A stretch of 33,567 nt of DNA from Gammaproteobacteria bacterium (GTDB lineage Bacteria > Pseudomonadota > Gammaproteobacteria > Steroidobacterales > Steroidobacteraceae). The stretch lies in contig JAOUGW010000009.1 of assembly GCA_029865465.1 (NCBI GenBank), forward strand, positions 1-33,567, read 5' to 3'. Made by a program: the position numbers and the translations under genes. Of this stretch, positions 18,791 through 27,506 are shown one piece after another. A model generated the notes under the pieces. It ran no database searches and was not told the DNA's origin. It worked only from the letters and a program-made list of their open reading frames with translations. The first letter of the stretch is position 1. Each line of letters starts with the position of its first letter.

Positions 18791-20491
18791 TCACCCGCCG
18801 AAGACGTCCAGCAGCAGCGCAGCAGCGACGACGACGGCGCCCACGCTGAGGACCAGCACGGCGGCCGCACCGCAATCCTTTGCGACCCTGATCTGCGGAT
18901 GCTGCTCGGGATGCAGGCGATCGGCGAGTTGCTCGAGCGCCGTGTTGAAGAGTTCTGCGGCGAGCACGGCCACGGTCGTGAGCGCCACGAGAGCCCACCA
19001 GACGGGCGCCGGCCGCAACCAGACCAACGCCGCAAGTGCGACGGCGGCGGCGAGTGCGTGCGTGCGGAAGCTGCTCTCGGCGCGAAGCGCGTACGCAATG
19101 CCGGCGAGGGCAAATCGTAGACGTTCAGGAAACGGCCGGTTCTTCAATCTGGGCCCCAATGGATCCGGATCACGGAACCAACGAATGGCTCCGGTGGCAA
19201 CGGTGCCCTGCGACGGGCCGGTGCACCAATCAAGTAATCTCTGCGTGATGACGATAGCACACGGACGAGCTGGCATTTGCGACCGGCCTGGCAGCGAGCT
19301 GGCAGATATCAGTCCATCCCCGGCCGCGCGGCGGTTGCCATCTGCTCCCGGCAGCGTGACGCGGCCATCTCCCGCGACGCGAGTGCCCGCGAGGACATCC
19401 GCTATGGTCTGGTGCCATTTCTCGATGACGACCTCGATGTCGAAGCGGGACCGAATGCGCACCATTGCCTGCCTGCCCATTGCGGCGCGGCGACTCTCGT
19501 CTCTGAGCAGCCCGATGACGGCGGCGGGCAGTTCACGCTCGTCATCGAACAGTATTCCGGAGACACCGTTCTCCACCACGTCGATCGGGCCACCCGCGTT
19601 CCTGGTGACGACAGGCACGCCCAGCAGTCCGAACTCGGCGGCGCTGATGCAGAAGGTCTCCCCGGCGCCGGTCGGGTTGGTTACGGCCACCTTGGCCTGC
19701 CGCAGGAGCCGCCACTTGTCCGCCCCCAGGATGCCGTGAAACACGATGTCGTCCCGCAGTCTCCCGTGCTCTGTGACGTACCTGGCGATCCGCCGCTCGT
19801 ATCTCGGGGATGCGAGGCCCAGCGGGCCGAGTGCAGCGCGTTCGTCATAGAGCCGCCGGGATCCCACCACGTGCAGTCTTGCGGTGGGGACGGCCTCGAC
19901 GATATCGCCCCAGTACCGGGCGAGAACATGGAATCCTTTGCGCCTGACGAGACTGCCCATGTAGAAGACGTTGTCCTGCATGGGCGGCTGCGGTTCGCCG
20001 GGGCAGGTCCGGGCAACCACTGCGTTGAAGATGTAGTCCGATTTCTGGAAGACGTCCTCATCCCGCAGGCGTTCGTGCTGTTCCCGGCTCACGCACAGGT
20101 ATCGGGCGACGCCAGGCAGCCGCGCGCAGGCCCGCAGTGTCCTGCGACTCGAGTAGTTGTGCGCCCAGACGAGGACGCTCTGCTGCATGGACCTGAGCAG
20201 CGCCAGGTTCGGCAGAACCTCGGAGTCCCGGAGGATCACGATCTCCTCGCCCGCGGACCGGATCGCCGCCGCCGCGTCCCGCAGGTCCTGCACGACGACG
20301 CGGCGGATTCCAGGCGGGTGGTTGCCCGCAGCCGTAACGTACATCGACACCTGATGCGTGCGGGCGAGGTGCGTGGCGACGAGGAAGAACATGTACTCGG
20401 TGCCGCCTATCCCCGGATTCCCGGCCTCCACATCGCGCAGGTCCGCCGAGCGGATCCGTCGTGTGTCCAGGAAGAATGCGATTCGGGCCAT
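18791..20491 (-). CDS. Predicted GT4 glycosyltransferase/DgkA-type lipid kinase fusion
   Basis: 566-aa single ORF with two recognisable halves. Residues 1 to about 370 are a GT-B glycosyltransferase (GT4-like): N-terminal GNPGIGGTEYMFF for donor/acceptor binding, GSLVRRKGFHVL at the start of the second Rossmann domain, and the EX7E motif from Glu278 to Glu286 in GAGETFCISAAEFGLLGVPVV. Residues about 455-566 match diacylglycerol/undecaprenol kinase: ERLRFALAGIAYALRAE, the active-site ELFNTALEQLADR (Glu513, Glu520), VAKDCGAAAVL and three membrane helices. A low-complexity linker of about 85 residues joins them. An internal ATG at 19276 could start a separate kinase, but no strong ribosome site precedes it and no stop separates the halves. 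Start ATG 20491 follows AGGGA. Both halves act on membrane lipids or glycans. Confidence 0.8.
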   Translation of the reverse strand: MARIAFFLDTRRIRSADLRDVEAGNPGIGGTEYMFFLVATHLARTHQVSMYVTAAGNHPPGIRRVVVQDLRDAAAAIRSAGEEIVILRDSEVLPNLALLRSMQQSVLVWAHNYSSRRTLRACARLPGVARYLCVSREQHERLRDEDVFQKSDYIFNAVVARTCPGEPQPPMQDNVFYMGSLVRRKGFHVLARYWGDIVEAVPTARLHVVGSRRLYDERAALGPLGLASPRYERRIARYVTEHGRLRDDIVFHGILGADKWRLLRQAKVAVTNPTGAGETFCISAAEFGLLGVPVVTRNAGGPIDVVENGVSGILFDDERELPAAVIGLLRDESRRAAMGRQAMVRIRSRFDIEVVIEKWHQTIADVLAGTRVAGDGRVTLPGADGNRRAAGDGLISASSLPGRSQMPARPCAIVITQRLLDWCTGPSQGTVATGAIRWFRDPDPLGPRLKNRPFPERLRFALAGIAYALRAESSFRTHALAAAVALAALVWLRPAPVWWALVALTTVAVLAAELFNTALEQLADRLHPEQHPQIRVAKDCGAAAVLVLSVGAVVVAAALLLDVFGG

Positions 20492-20524
20492 GCAGCGGTT
20501 CCCTGGGGTGCCGACTTGCGCGAT

Positions 20525-21229
20525 TCAGCACCCGGCCGCCGGTTGTCGGCCCCAGGTCCTGGCGCGCCGCGACAGGTACGAGTGCCACAGCAGCCGTGCC
20601 GCCACCGCGCGCCACGGACGCCAGCGCATGGCGAATGCCGCGGCTTCGTCACTCGACGGCACTGTGCGCAATCCCCGCAATTCCGCCATCGATTTATGCA
20701 GGCCGAGATCGCCGGGTGGCCACACGTCGGGACGGCGCAGCGCCAGCAACAGGTACACGCCGGCAGTCCAGGGTCCGATGCCCGGGATCCGTGTCAACGC
20801 CGCGCCGGCATCCGCATCCGGCATGCGGGCGACGCGCTCAAGCGATACTGTGCCGCTCTCCAGTTGCGCTGCCAGCCCGACGACGTAGCGCGCCTTCTGC
20901 CGCGTGAACCCCAGCGCCAGGAGCGCGGATTCGCCGGGCTCCAGCACCCGCGCAGGAGTTACCTCGCCGCCGAGGTGCAGGTCCAGCCTGGCGTAGAGCG
21001 CCGCGGCCGACGCCAGCGAAACCTGCTGCTCGAGGATGATCCGCACCAGCGTCGGAAAGCCGCGGGGTCGCGACCACAGCGGTGGCGGGCCGAACTCGTC
21101 GCAGATGCGCGCAAGACGCTGGTCGCGCGCGGCCAGTTCGCTCACCGCAGCGAGCAGCGATGCCCGATTCAGGCCAGGAGACGCCAACGCTCGGGGTTCC
21201 GCACGGGAATGGGACTTGGTGGTCAGCAT
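20525..21229 (-). CDS. HhH-GPD DNA glycosylase, AlkA-like (3-methyladenine type)
   Basis: 234-aa base-excision repair enzyme that removes alkylated purines from DNA. It has the HhH-GPD fold: ILEQQVSLASAAALYARL (about 65-82), the helix-hairpin-helix LTRIPGIGPWTAGVYLL (145-161) and the catalytic Asp in PPGDLGLHKSM (about Asp174). There is no C-terminal iron-sulphur Cys cluster, so it is AlkA/Mag-like rather than Nth/MutY. It lacks the N-terminal beta domain of E. coli AlkA (282 aa), like the shorter Mag-type enzymes. I use ATG 21229 over the track's TTG at 21250. It lies 33 nt upstream of the glycosyltransferase fusion, probably in one transcript. Confidence 0.88.
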   Translation of the reverse strand: MLTTKSHSRAEPRALASPGLNRASLLAAVSELAARDQRLARICDEFGPPPLWSRPRGFPTLVRIILEQQVSLASAAALYARLDLHLGGEVTPARVLEPGESALLALGFTRQKARYVVGLAAQLESGTVSLERVARMPDADAGAALTRIPGIGPWTAGVYLLLALRRPDVWPPGDLGLHKSMAELRGLRTVPSSDEAAAFAMRWRPWRAVAARLLWHSYLSRRARTWGRQPAAGC

Positions 21230-21325
21230 CGCCTTGACTGAAAGCGGCAACAGCCGTGGCCTGGATGCGGCCGAGAATACCCGTCCCCATCACGGTACGG
21301 TACGCCACCCGTCGGATCGAACGAC

Positions 21326-22696
21326 TTACTCCTGCATCCCGTGATAGAGCAGCCGGATCAGCAGTCGCACGCCGTCGTGATCCTTGAGTTCGTGATAGCG
21401 GGGCCCGACGCGGCCGCCGATGTCGCGGATGTCGTCCATCAGTTCCGGATGGAACTGGCACGTGAAGGAGCGGCGCACGCGATGCGTTTCCCAGTCCTTG
21501 TAATAGATTGCCGTGGCGCCGACCTCGGTCCAGCTGTGGGTGTCGACCCGGGTCTGGCCGAGGATCTCCACCGCGTACGGCAGGCTGAGCAGCCACGCGA
21601 CCGGGCTCACCGCCAGCACGTGGCGCAGCGGCACGATCGTGTCGTGCAGGGTCTTGTAGGCCCAGTTGGCGAACAGCGCAGCTTCCTCGTTGACCTCGTC
21701 GGCGTGGAACATCTCGACGGCGATCTCGCGCTCGAGCGACAGCGCCTGGTCGATGACGCCTTCGAGTTCGTCGGCGACCAGCGCGTGCGTCTGGTGCAAC
21801 TCGCGCGGGATGTGGGTCTCGTTGTCACGACGCGCGTAGGGCAGCAGCGCCCGCGTGCCGACCTCGGCGTTCTCGTTGCCGGCGACTGCGAAACCCGGGT
21901 CGTTCCAGCCGCTGGCGCGCGGCTGGCCCTGCTTGACGACCTGCAACTGGACGCCCATGCGGGTAATCCGTTCTGCCGTACGCTGCAACGAGTTGAGCAC
22001 GCGGCCTGAGTGGTCGAGCGGCAACCGCGCCAGCTTGCCGATCTCGCGCACCGCGCGTTGCAGCAGGCGGACGTGCGTAGCGGCAGCCAGCTGGTGGCCG
22101 AGGCAGATGAAGATGGTGGGACCGCTCGCCGTCGAGCGGCGCAGCAGCAACTGGTCGACCAGCGCGAGCATGTCGTCGAGGCCCGCGCTCGCGCCTTCGA
22201 AGCTGGTTGCGTCGTGCACCGAGGGACAGCCGCCCTGGACGATCGTGGCGATTCCAGCGCTCAGGACGTTGGCCAGCCGTTCGGGATTGCGGATGCCGCT
22301 CTGCCACACCGGGAACAGGATCGTGTCCGCGTCGGCGACCTGCTGGCAGATGTAGGCGATATTCTTCGAGGCGCGGACCGGTTCGCCGCGCGGGTTGGTG
22401 CCGACACTGGCCCACGGTTCGACCACCGCGACGCTCTGGCGGTAGATCTCCGGCATGTCGAGCAGCACGCGCAGGTGGTCTTCACTCTCGATCACCTTTT
22501 CGAGCGGTCGCGCGATACCCCAGTCGAAGACGCCTTCGTTCGCCAGCATGTCGCGCCCGGGAAACGGCGTCGGCGACCTGCGGTCCTTGAGGAAGTAGCC
22601 GAGCAAGGCATGCACCGATTGCGGGCTCGACGCATGGCGGCCGAGAAGGCCGGGCAGCGTGCGCCAGCCGAGGTATTCCGGACTCAGGTTCTTCAT
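21326..22696 (-). CDS. Class-I glutamine-amidotransferase-like protein with unusual spacing
   Basis: 456-aa protein. IFICLGHQLA (195-204, Cys198) matches the nucleophile elbow of class-I GATases, and FTCQFHPEL (411-419, His416, Glu418) matches the His/Glu pair of the same triad. In ordinary GATases the Cys and His are about 80-100 residues apart; here the gap is about 218, filled by a helical segment (about 300-375). An N-terminal region of about 115 residues precedes the fold. There is no synthetase partner domain. If the triad assembles, it could hydrolyse glutamine or gamma-glutamyl compounds. The biological role is unknown. ATG 22696 has AGAAGAAG upstream. It heads the minus-strand run and is divergent from the symporter. 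Confidence 0.7.
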   Translation of the reverse strand: MKNLSPEYLGWRTLPGLLGRHASSPQSVHALLGYFLKDRRSPTPFPGRDMLANEGVFDWGIARPLEKVIESEDHLRVLLDMPEIYRQSVAVVEPWASVGTNPRGEPVRASKNIAYICQQVADADTILFPVWQSGIRNPERLANVLSAGIATIVQGGCPSVHDATSFEGASAGLDDMLALVDQLLLRRSTASGPTIFICLGHQLAAATHVRLLQRAVREIGKLARLPLDHSGRVLNSLQRTAERITRMGVQLQVVKQGQPRASGWNDPGFAVAGNENAEVGTRALLPYARRDNETHIPRELHQTHALVADELEGVIDQALSLEREIAVEMFHADEVNEEAALFANWAYKTLHDTIVPLRHVLAVSPVAWLLSLPYAVEILGQTRVDTHSWTEVGATAIYYKDWETHRVRRSFTCQFHPELMDDIRDIGGRVGPRYHELKDHDGVRLLIRLLYHGMQE

Positions 22697-22957
22697 CGCG
22701 ACAGCGTGCTTCTTCTAGTAGCGCCACGGGGCATCGTCGGACTGAAAGCAATCGTCGTGCCACCGCGAGTCCCTGGGTACGGATGACGCACGACGTTCGG
22801 CGAATGAGGCGACTTCTGCCGGCGCGGCGCAGACTTCCGTGCACCAAAGGCGCCATCCATGGCTGACGCACTGCCCGATCCTGGTGCGCCCGGCGCTTGC
22901 CAGCGCAGGGCGTGTCGGACAAAGTGCGCCATCGTTTGCGCCGTGGGAAGGGATTCG

Positions 22958-24283
22958 ATGTCTGCAGCTACCGACGCCAAGCTCGCCAACCGCATCCTGA
23001 GAGGTCTGGTGTACGGCGCGGTCGCCGGTGTGCTCGTGCTGGTCCTTGCCCCCTACGTCCCTGGCCTGCAGGACGGTGCCAAATGGGTGGCGACCAACCT
23101 GTTCGACCCGCTTGGGCAGGTCTTCCTGCGCATGCTGTTCTTCGTCGTGATCCCGCTCGTCTTCGCCTCACTGGCCGGTGGCGTGGTCCAGCTCGGCGGG
23201 CTCGCGGATCTCGGGCCGCTCGCGGGCCGCACGTTCGCGCTGTTCTTCGCCAACATGGCGATCGCGGCCACGCTCGGCCTGCTGATGATGAACATCCTCA
23301 ATCCGGGTGGCCGCATGGACCCGGAAACCTCGCAGCGACTGGTGCAGGAATACAGCTCGCAGGCGGGCCAGCATGTCGAGACCAGCGAGGCCCGGCCCGC
23401 CGTGACGCCGTCCAGCGTCGTCGACATGTTCATGCCGAAGAACCTGTTCGGCGCCTTCGTCGGCAACCAGCGCAACATGCTGGGCGAAGTGCTGCCGCTC
23501 ATCGTCTTCGCGATCCTGGTGGGAGCAGCCGGGCTCGGCTTGCCGCAGGCGCGGCGCAGGAAGCTGCTCGACGGGCTAGAGACCGTCAGCGACCTGATGA
23601 CCGGGATCGTGCACTTCGCACTGAAGCTCGCGCCGTACGCGGTGCCGGCGATGATCTTCAGCGTCGTGGTGAAAGTCGGTTTCGACATCCTGGTCGCGCT
23701 CGGCCTGTTCGTGCTGGGTTGTGGCGCGATGCTGCTGCTGCACCTGTTCGGCACGATGTCGATCTGGCTCAAGTTCCTCGCCAGGCGCAATCCGCGCGAG
23801 TTCTTCGTCCAGATCAAGGACGTGCTGGTCACCGCATTCTCGACGAGCTCGAGCAGCGCGACACTGCCCGCAGCACTGACGGTTTGCCGCGAGCGGCTGG
23901 GCATCGCGCCGTCGACCGCCGGATTCGTCATGCCGCTCGGCACGACCATGAACATGAGCGGCACGGCGCTCTACGAAGGGTGCGTCGTGCTGTTCGTGGC
24001 ACAGGTGTTCGGCGTGCACCTCGGGCTGGCGGAGCAGGTGACGCTGGTGTTCCTGTCGGTCCTGAGTGCCATCGCAGTGGCCGCGATTCCCGGGGGTTCG
24101 CTGCCGCTGATCGCCGGATTGCTGGTCGCGTTCGGCATTCCGGCCGAGGGCATCGGCATCATCCTGGGCGTGGACCGCCTGCTCGACATGACGCGCACCG
24201 TCACCAACGTCGGCGCGGACATGGTGACGACGGCGGTGGTCGACGCGGGACAGCGCGCCAGCGGTCACGCGGGGCGAGTCTAG
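22958..24283 (+). CDS. Dicarboxylate/amino acid:cation symporter (DAACS family)
   Basis: 441-aa inner-membrane transporter of the glutamate/C4-dicarboxylate family (GltP/DctA/GltT type). I use ATG 22958, which follows GGGAAGGGA; the 33 extra residues in the track are not membrane-like. Family marks are clear: the serine-rich hairpin STSSSSATLPAAL (about 293-305), the substrate/sodium site GTTMNMSGTALYEG (about 328-341, NMSGT where many have NMDGT) and the C-terminal GVDRLLDMTRTVTNVGADM. It imports Glu, Asp or C4-dicarboxylates with sodium or protons; the exact substrate cannot be told. Its TAG shares the palindrome CTAG with the stop of the convergent kinase gene. Confidence 0.93.
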   Translation: MSAATDAKLANRILRGLVYGAVAGVLVLVLAPYVPGLQDGAKWVATNLFDPLGQVFLRMLFFVVIPLVFASLAGGVVQLGGLADLGPLAGRTFALFFANMAIAATLGLLMMNILNPGGRMDPETSQRLVQEYSSQAGQHVETSEARPAVTPSSVVDMFMPKNLFGAFVGNQRNMLGEVLPLIVFAILVGAAGLGLPQARRRKLLDGLETVSDLMTGIVHFALKLAPYAVPAMIFSVVVKVGFDILVALGLFVLGCGAMLLLHLFGTMSIWLKFLARRNPREFFVQIKDVLVTAFSTSSSSATLPAALTVCRERLGIAPSTAGFVMPLGTTMNMSGTALYEGCVVLFVAQVFGVHLGLAEQVTLVFLSVLSAIAVAAIPGGSLPLIAGLLVAFGIPAEGIGIILGVDRLLDMTRTVTNVGADMVTTAVVDAGQRASGHAGRV

Positions 24284-25890
24284 GTTCCGGCGTACGTCGG
24301 CCGCGCCAAGCCATCCAACGCGCGCTCGATCGACCCGGTCGAGGTCGTATCGACCACGACGACGCGACTTCGTTCGTCGCCGTCGAACGGCTCCCAGTAC
24401 GCGGGCTGTCGATCGAGCAACGAGACCGTGGCTTCCGAGGCGTCGGCGCCGGCGCGCGCGGCGACCCTCTGCCTCAGTACCGCGAGTGGCGCGACGCACT
24501 GGACGATCGTGACGCCGGCCGCGTGCTCACGTGCCGCCGCGACGAAGAGTCCGCGTTCGCCGCGCCGCAGGTTGGCAGCGTCGACGATCACGCTCTCGTG
24601 GCCCTGCAGGCAGTGCCCGGCGCAGTCACGCAACCGTTCATAGGTACGCTCATTGAACTCGCGCGAGTAGATCCCGGCGTCGGGCGCTGAGGCCGACGTG
24701 TCCAGCGGCTGCAATCCTGCGAGACGTTTGCGCTCGATGTCGGAACGCACGATCAACGCGTTGCAGCTTGCGGCGATGCGCCGGGCGAGCCAGGTCTTGC
24801 CGGAACCGGACAATCCCGCCATCACGACCAGCCGCGGACGCGGCCGTTCGAGCTGCGCGACGGCCCAGTCCAGGTACTGGTGCGCAAGCGTCGCCGCTCC
24901 TGCCGCTTCCCCGCGTGCCTGCTGGCCGCGCAGCGCGGCAACCTTGGCGCGCACCAGCGCGCGATAGAGCTCGAAATAGGGCAGCAGCGCAACGGCCTCG
25001 AAATCGCCGGACGCCTCGAGCCACGCCTGCAACGCCTCGCGCCGCAGATCGGCGCGACGATGGACCGCGAGATCCATCGTCAGGAAGGCGAGATCGTTGG
25101 CGACGTCGATGAAGCGCAGGGCCGGGTCGAACTCGAGGCCGTCGAAGGCCGCGAGCGTCCCTTGCCAGCGCACGACGTTGCCGCAATGCAGGTCGCCGTG
25201 GCCCTCGCGGATCCGGCCACCCTGCCGGCGCTGCTCCATCAGCGACCGGCTGGCTTCGAGCAGGCGCTGCGCATGGCCGCGCAAGATTTCCAATTGACGA
25301 GCCTCGTCGCGGCCCGGCAGGACCCGCGCAATCTCCGCGAAGTTGTCCAGCGTGATGCGGTGGGCGTGGTCCGGCGCGCCGAAACTCTCCGTGCTCGCCG
25401 CGATCGCTGCCGTCGCGTGCATCTGCGCGACGCGCTGGCCGAATTCCTGCAGCTCGCCCGCCGCGATGGTGCCAGTCTGCAGCAGCTGGGTCAGCTCGAG
25501 TCGCGGATCGAACTGCACCATCCGCAGCGCGTGCTCGAAAGGCGGGGCGTCGGTGGCGCCTACCCGGGGTGCAGCGGGCGTGCCCGCGATCGGCACGACG
25601 TCGACGTAGAGCCCGGGTGCGTGGCGGCGGTTCAGGCGCAGTTCCTCGCGACACAAGACTGCACGACGCTCGGCAGTCGAGTAGTCGATGAAACTGAGCC
25701 GTAACGGCTTCTTGACTTTGTAGGCGAAGGGCCCGGTCAGGAACACCCAGGAGACGTGGGTCTCGATGCAGGTCACGGGGCCCGCCACCGGATGCAGCGC
25801 GGAATACGCAGCCGGCTCCCGCATCGCGGCGGCGAAGGCAGCCTGCGCTGCGGGGGCGTCGAGCGGGGAGCTGGATTGTCCTGCGTTCAC
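24280..25890 (-). CDS. APH-like kinase/P-loop kinase fusion protein
   Basis: 536-aa two-domain protein of the type often annotated bifunctional aminoglycoside phosphotransferase/ATP-binding protein. Residues about 40-300 have the eukaryotic-like kinase fold: FAYKVKKPLRL with the ATP-binding Lys, catalytic loop HGDLHCGN (231-238) and FDGLEFDPALRFIDVANDLAF with the metal site. Residues about 353-536 are a P-loop kinase domain with Walker A GLSGSGKT (359-366) and a VIVDAANLRRGER block resembling polynucleotide/zeta-toxin-like kinases. The family's physiological substrate is not known; antibiotic resistance should not be assumed. The start is GTG 25890 without a clear ribosome site, so MREPAAYS (25824) is a possible alternative. 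It is divergent from the hibernation-factor gene. Confidence 0.82.
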   Translation of the reverse strand: MNAGQSSSPLDAPAAQAAFAAAMREPAAYSALHPVAGPVTCIETHVSWVFLTGPFAYKVKKPLRLSFIDYSTAERRAVLCREELRLNRRHAPGLYVDVVPIAGTPAAPRVGATDAPPFEHALRMVQFDPRLELTQLLQTGTIAAGELQEFGQRVAQMHATAAIAASTESFGAPDHAHRITLDNFAEIARVLPGRDEARQLEILRGHAQRLLEASRSLMEQRRQGGRIREGHGDLHCGNVVRWQGTLAAFDGLEFDPALRFIDVANDLAFLTMDLAVHRRADLRREALQAWLEASGDFEAVALLPYFELYRALVRAKVAALRGQQARGEAAGAATLAHQYLDWAVAQLERPRPRLVVMAGLSGSGKTWLARRIAASCNALIVRSDIERKRLAGLQPLDTSASAPDAGIYSREFNERTYERLRDCAGHCLQGHESVIVDAANLRRGERGLFVAAAREHAAGVTIVQCVAPLAVLRQRVAARAGADASEATVSLLDRQPAYWEPFDGDERSRVVVVDTTSTGSIERALDGLARPTYAGT

Positions 25891-26039
25891 GCGAGATTCG
25901 GCTCTCGACCGGCGCTCCGGTCAGTGTACTCTTGCCACGTACATGCCGGGTCCCTGCGAACAATACTGATGGTCCGCAGGCCACGCGGCTCGACAATGAA
26001 AACGTCAACCAGGACCGTCCAGAAGAGGGACTCAGCATC

Positions 26040-26396
26040 GTGACAATCCCTGTCCAGATCACCTTCAGGCACATGGAAAGCTCCCCGGCCGTAGAGACTC
26101 GCGTGCGCGAGCTCACGGATCACCTGGGCACTTTCAGCGACCGCATCCAGTCCTGCCGCGTCGTCGTGGATTCGCCGCATCGGCACCACCACCAGGGCAA
26201 GGTATTCAACGTCAAGGTCCAGCTCTCGCTCCCGGGCGACGACGTCGTCGTCGACATGGAGCGTCCCGATCGCGACGGGCACGAGGACGTGTACGTCGTC
26301 CTGCGCGACGCGTTCGATGCCGCACGCCGCCAGCTGCAGCAGCGCATGTCGGCGCTGCGCGGCGAACCGTCGCTGCGCGAAAAGCCGGTCGCCTGA
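26040..26396 (+). CDS. HPF/RaiA-family ribosome hibernation factor
   Basis: 118-aa short-form ribosome-associated inhibitor. The core IPVQITFRHMESSPAVETRVRELTDHL, then CRVVVDSPHRHHHQGKVFNVKVQLSLPG and YVVLRDAFDAARRQLQQ follow the beta-alpha-beta-beta-beta-alpha pattern of HPF/YfiA. Family members sit in the decoding channel and silence 70S or 100S ribosomes in slow growth. The chosen start is GTG 26040, about ten bases after GAGGGA; the longer ORF has a non-family N-terminus. It is followed within 40 nt by a PRPP-synthetase paralogue, suggesting a shared stress or nucleotide-salvage operon. The usual rpoN neighbour is absent. Confidence 0.85.
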   Translation: MTIPVQITFRHMESSPAVETRVRELTDHLGTFSDRIQSCRVVVDSPHRHHHQGKVFNVKVQLSLPGDDVVVDMERPDRDGHEDVYVVLRDAFDAARRQLQQRMSALRGEPSLREKPVA

Positions 26397-26435
26397 CCGG
26401 CCCGGCCCGGGCGGCGTGGTGCCCCTGATACCGTG

Positions 26436-27443
26436 ATGGACCCTGCGCCGCTGCTGTTCGCGCCGCTTGCGTCGCGCGCCTTCGGTGAGCGCGTCGCGTC
26501 CGGCCTCGGCACGCCGCTCGCGCCGCTCGAGGAGCGCGACTACGAAGGTGGCGAGCACAAGTCCCGGCCGCTGGTCGGCGTGCGCGGGCGCATCGTCTAT
26601 GTCATTCAATCGCTGAGCGGCGATGCCGCAGGCAGCGCCAACGATCGCCTCTGCCGCGTCCTGTTCCTGGTCGCGGCGCTGAAGGACGCCGGCGCTGCGC
26701 GTGTCACGGCCTGCCTGCCCTACATCGCCTATTCGCGCAAGGACCGCCGCACCAAGGAGCGTGATCCGGTCAACTCGCGGTACATCGCGCAGTTGCTGGA
26801 AGCCGTCGGCGTCGATCACGTGATGGTGATGGACGTGCACAATGTCGCGGCATTCGAAAACGCGTTCCGCTGCAGCGTCGACCTGCTCGAGGCCGCGCCG
26901 CTGCTCGCGGACAAGGTCGTCGAACAGACCGGCGGGCAGCCCGTGACCATCGTGTCGCCGGATTTCGGCGGTGCCAGGCGCGCGCAGCGCGTGCAGGAAC
27001 TCGTCGCGGTGCGCGCGGGCATGCCGGTCGACTTCGCCGTCCTCGAGAAGCGCCGTGACAGGGGCGCCGTGAGTGGCGACCTCGTCATCGGCCCGGTGGC
27101 CGGCAGGCACGCCGTCGTGGTCGACGACCTGATCAGTGCGGGAACGACGATCCTGCGTGCAGTACGGGCCAGCCGTGCGGCCGGCGCGCTCTCGGTCACG
27201 GCATGCGCGACGCATGGCGTGTTCGCGCCTGGCGCCGAGCGCCTGCTCGGGCCTGACGGGCCCGATCGACTGTACGTCACGGACACGCTGCTGCCCACGC
27301 GGCTTGCGTCACCCCCGGGAGCAGACCACAAGCTGGTCGTCCTGCCGGCGTCGCGGTTGTTTGCAGAGGCCCTGCGACGTATCGGCGCGGGCGAGTCCGT
27401 CGTGGCGCTGCGCGAGATGGAGCGCAGGCCTCCCGAGCGCTGA
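26436..27443 (+). CDS. Diverged ribose-phosphate diphosphokinase paralogue
   Basis: 335-aa second PRPP-synthetase-like protein. The PRPP loop is intact (VVVDDLISAGTT, 228-239) and the ATP region is recognisable but altered: LPYIAYSRKDRRTKERDPVNSRY (94-116) versus [18 protein letters not shown] in Prs. [11 protein letters not shown] becomes DVHNVAAFENAF (133-144), and GRFSDGE becomes RDYEGGE. It is thus a distinct subfamily that may make PRPP under special conditions, use another diphosphate donor or work in nucleoside salvage. The start is GTG 26433 or ATG 26436 (GTGATG); I list the ATG. It lies 39 nt after the hibernation factor. Confidence 0.85.
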   Translation: MDPAPLLFAPLASRAFGERVASGLGTPLAPLEERDYEGGEHKSRPLVGVRGRIVYVIQSLSGDAAGSANDRLCRVLFLVAALKDAGAARVTACLPYIAYSRKDRRTKERDPVNSRYIAQLLEAVGVDHVMVMDVHNVAAFENAFRCSVDLLEAAPLLADKVVEQTGGQPVTIVSPDFGGARRAQRVQELVAVRAGMPVDFAVLEKRRDRGAVSGDLVIGPVAGRHAVVVDDLISAGTTILRAVRASRAAGALSVTACATHGVFAPGAERLLGPDGPDRLYVTDTLLPTRLASPPGADHKLVVLPASRLFAEALRRIGAGESVVALREMERRPPER

Positions 27444-27506
27444 GCGCCAACCCGCCAGCGTTTGCTAACCTCTCGCGCAGCGCAGAACACCACGGAGCGT
27501 CCCTGC

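Noticed and set aside
19277-21241. 654-aa plus-strand ORF
   Set aside because: Antisense to the glycosyltransferase fusion and the AlkA-like gene, both with clear motifs.
24280-25890. Aminoglycoside resistance gene
   Set aside because: The APH fold is shared by many metabolic kinases and is here fused to a P-loop kinase in a chromosomal setting; resistance is not supported.
25907-25922. GACCGG-CGCT-CCGGTC hairpin upstream of the APH-like kinase
   Set aside because: Perfect but short, with no U-tract and no ribosome site to hide; not enough to call a regulatory element.
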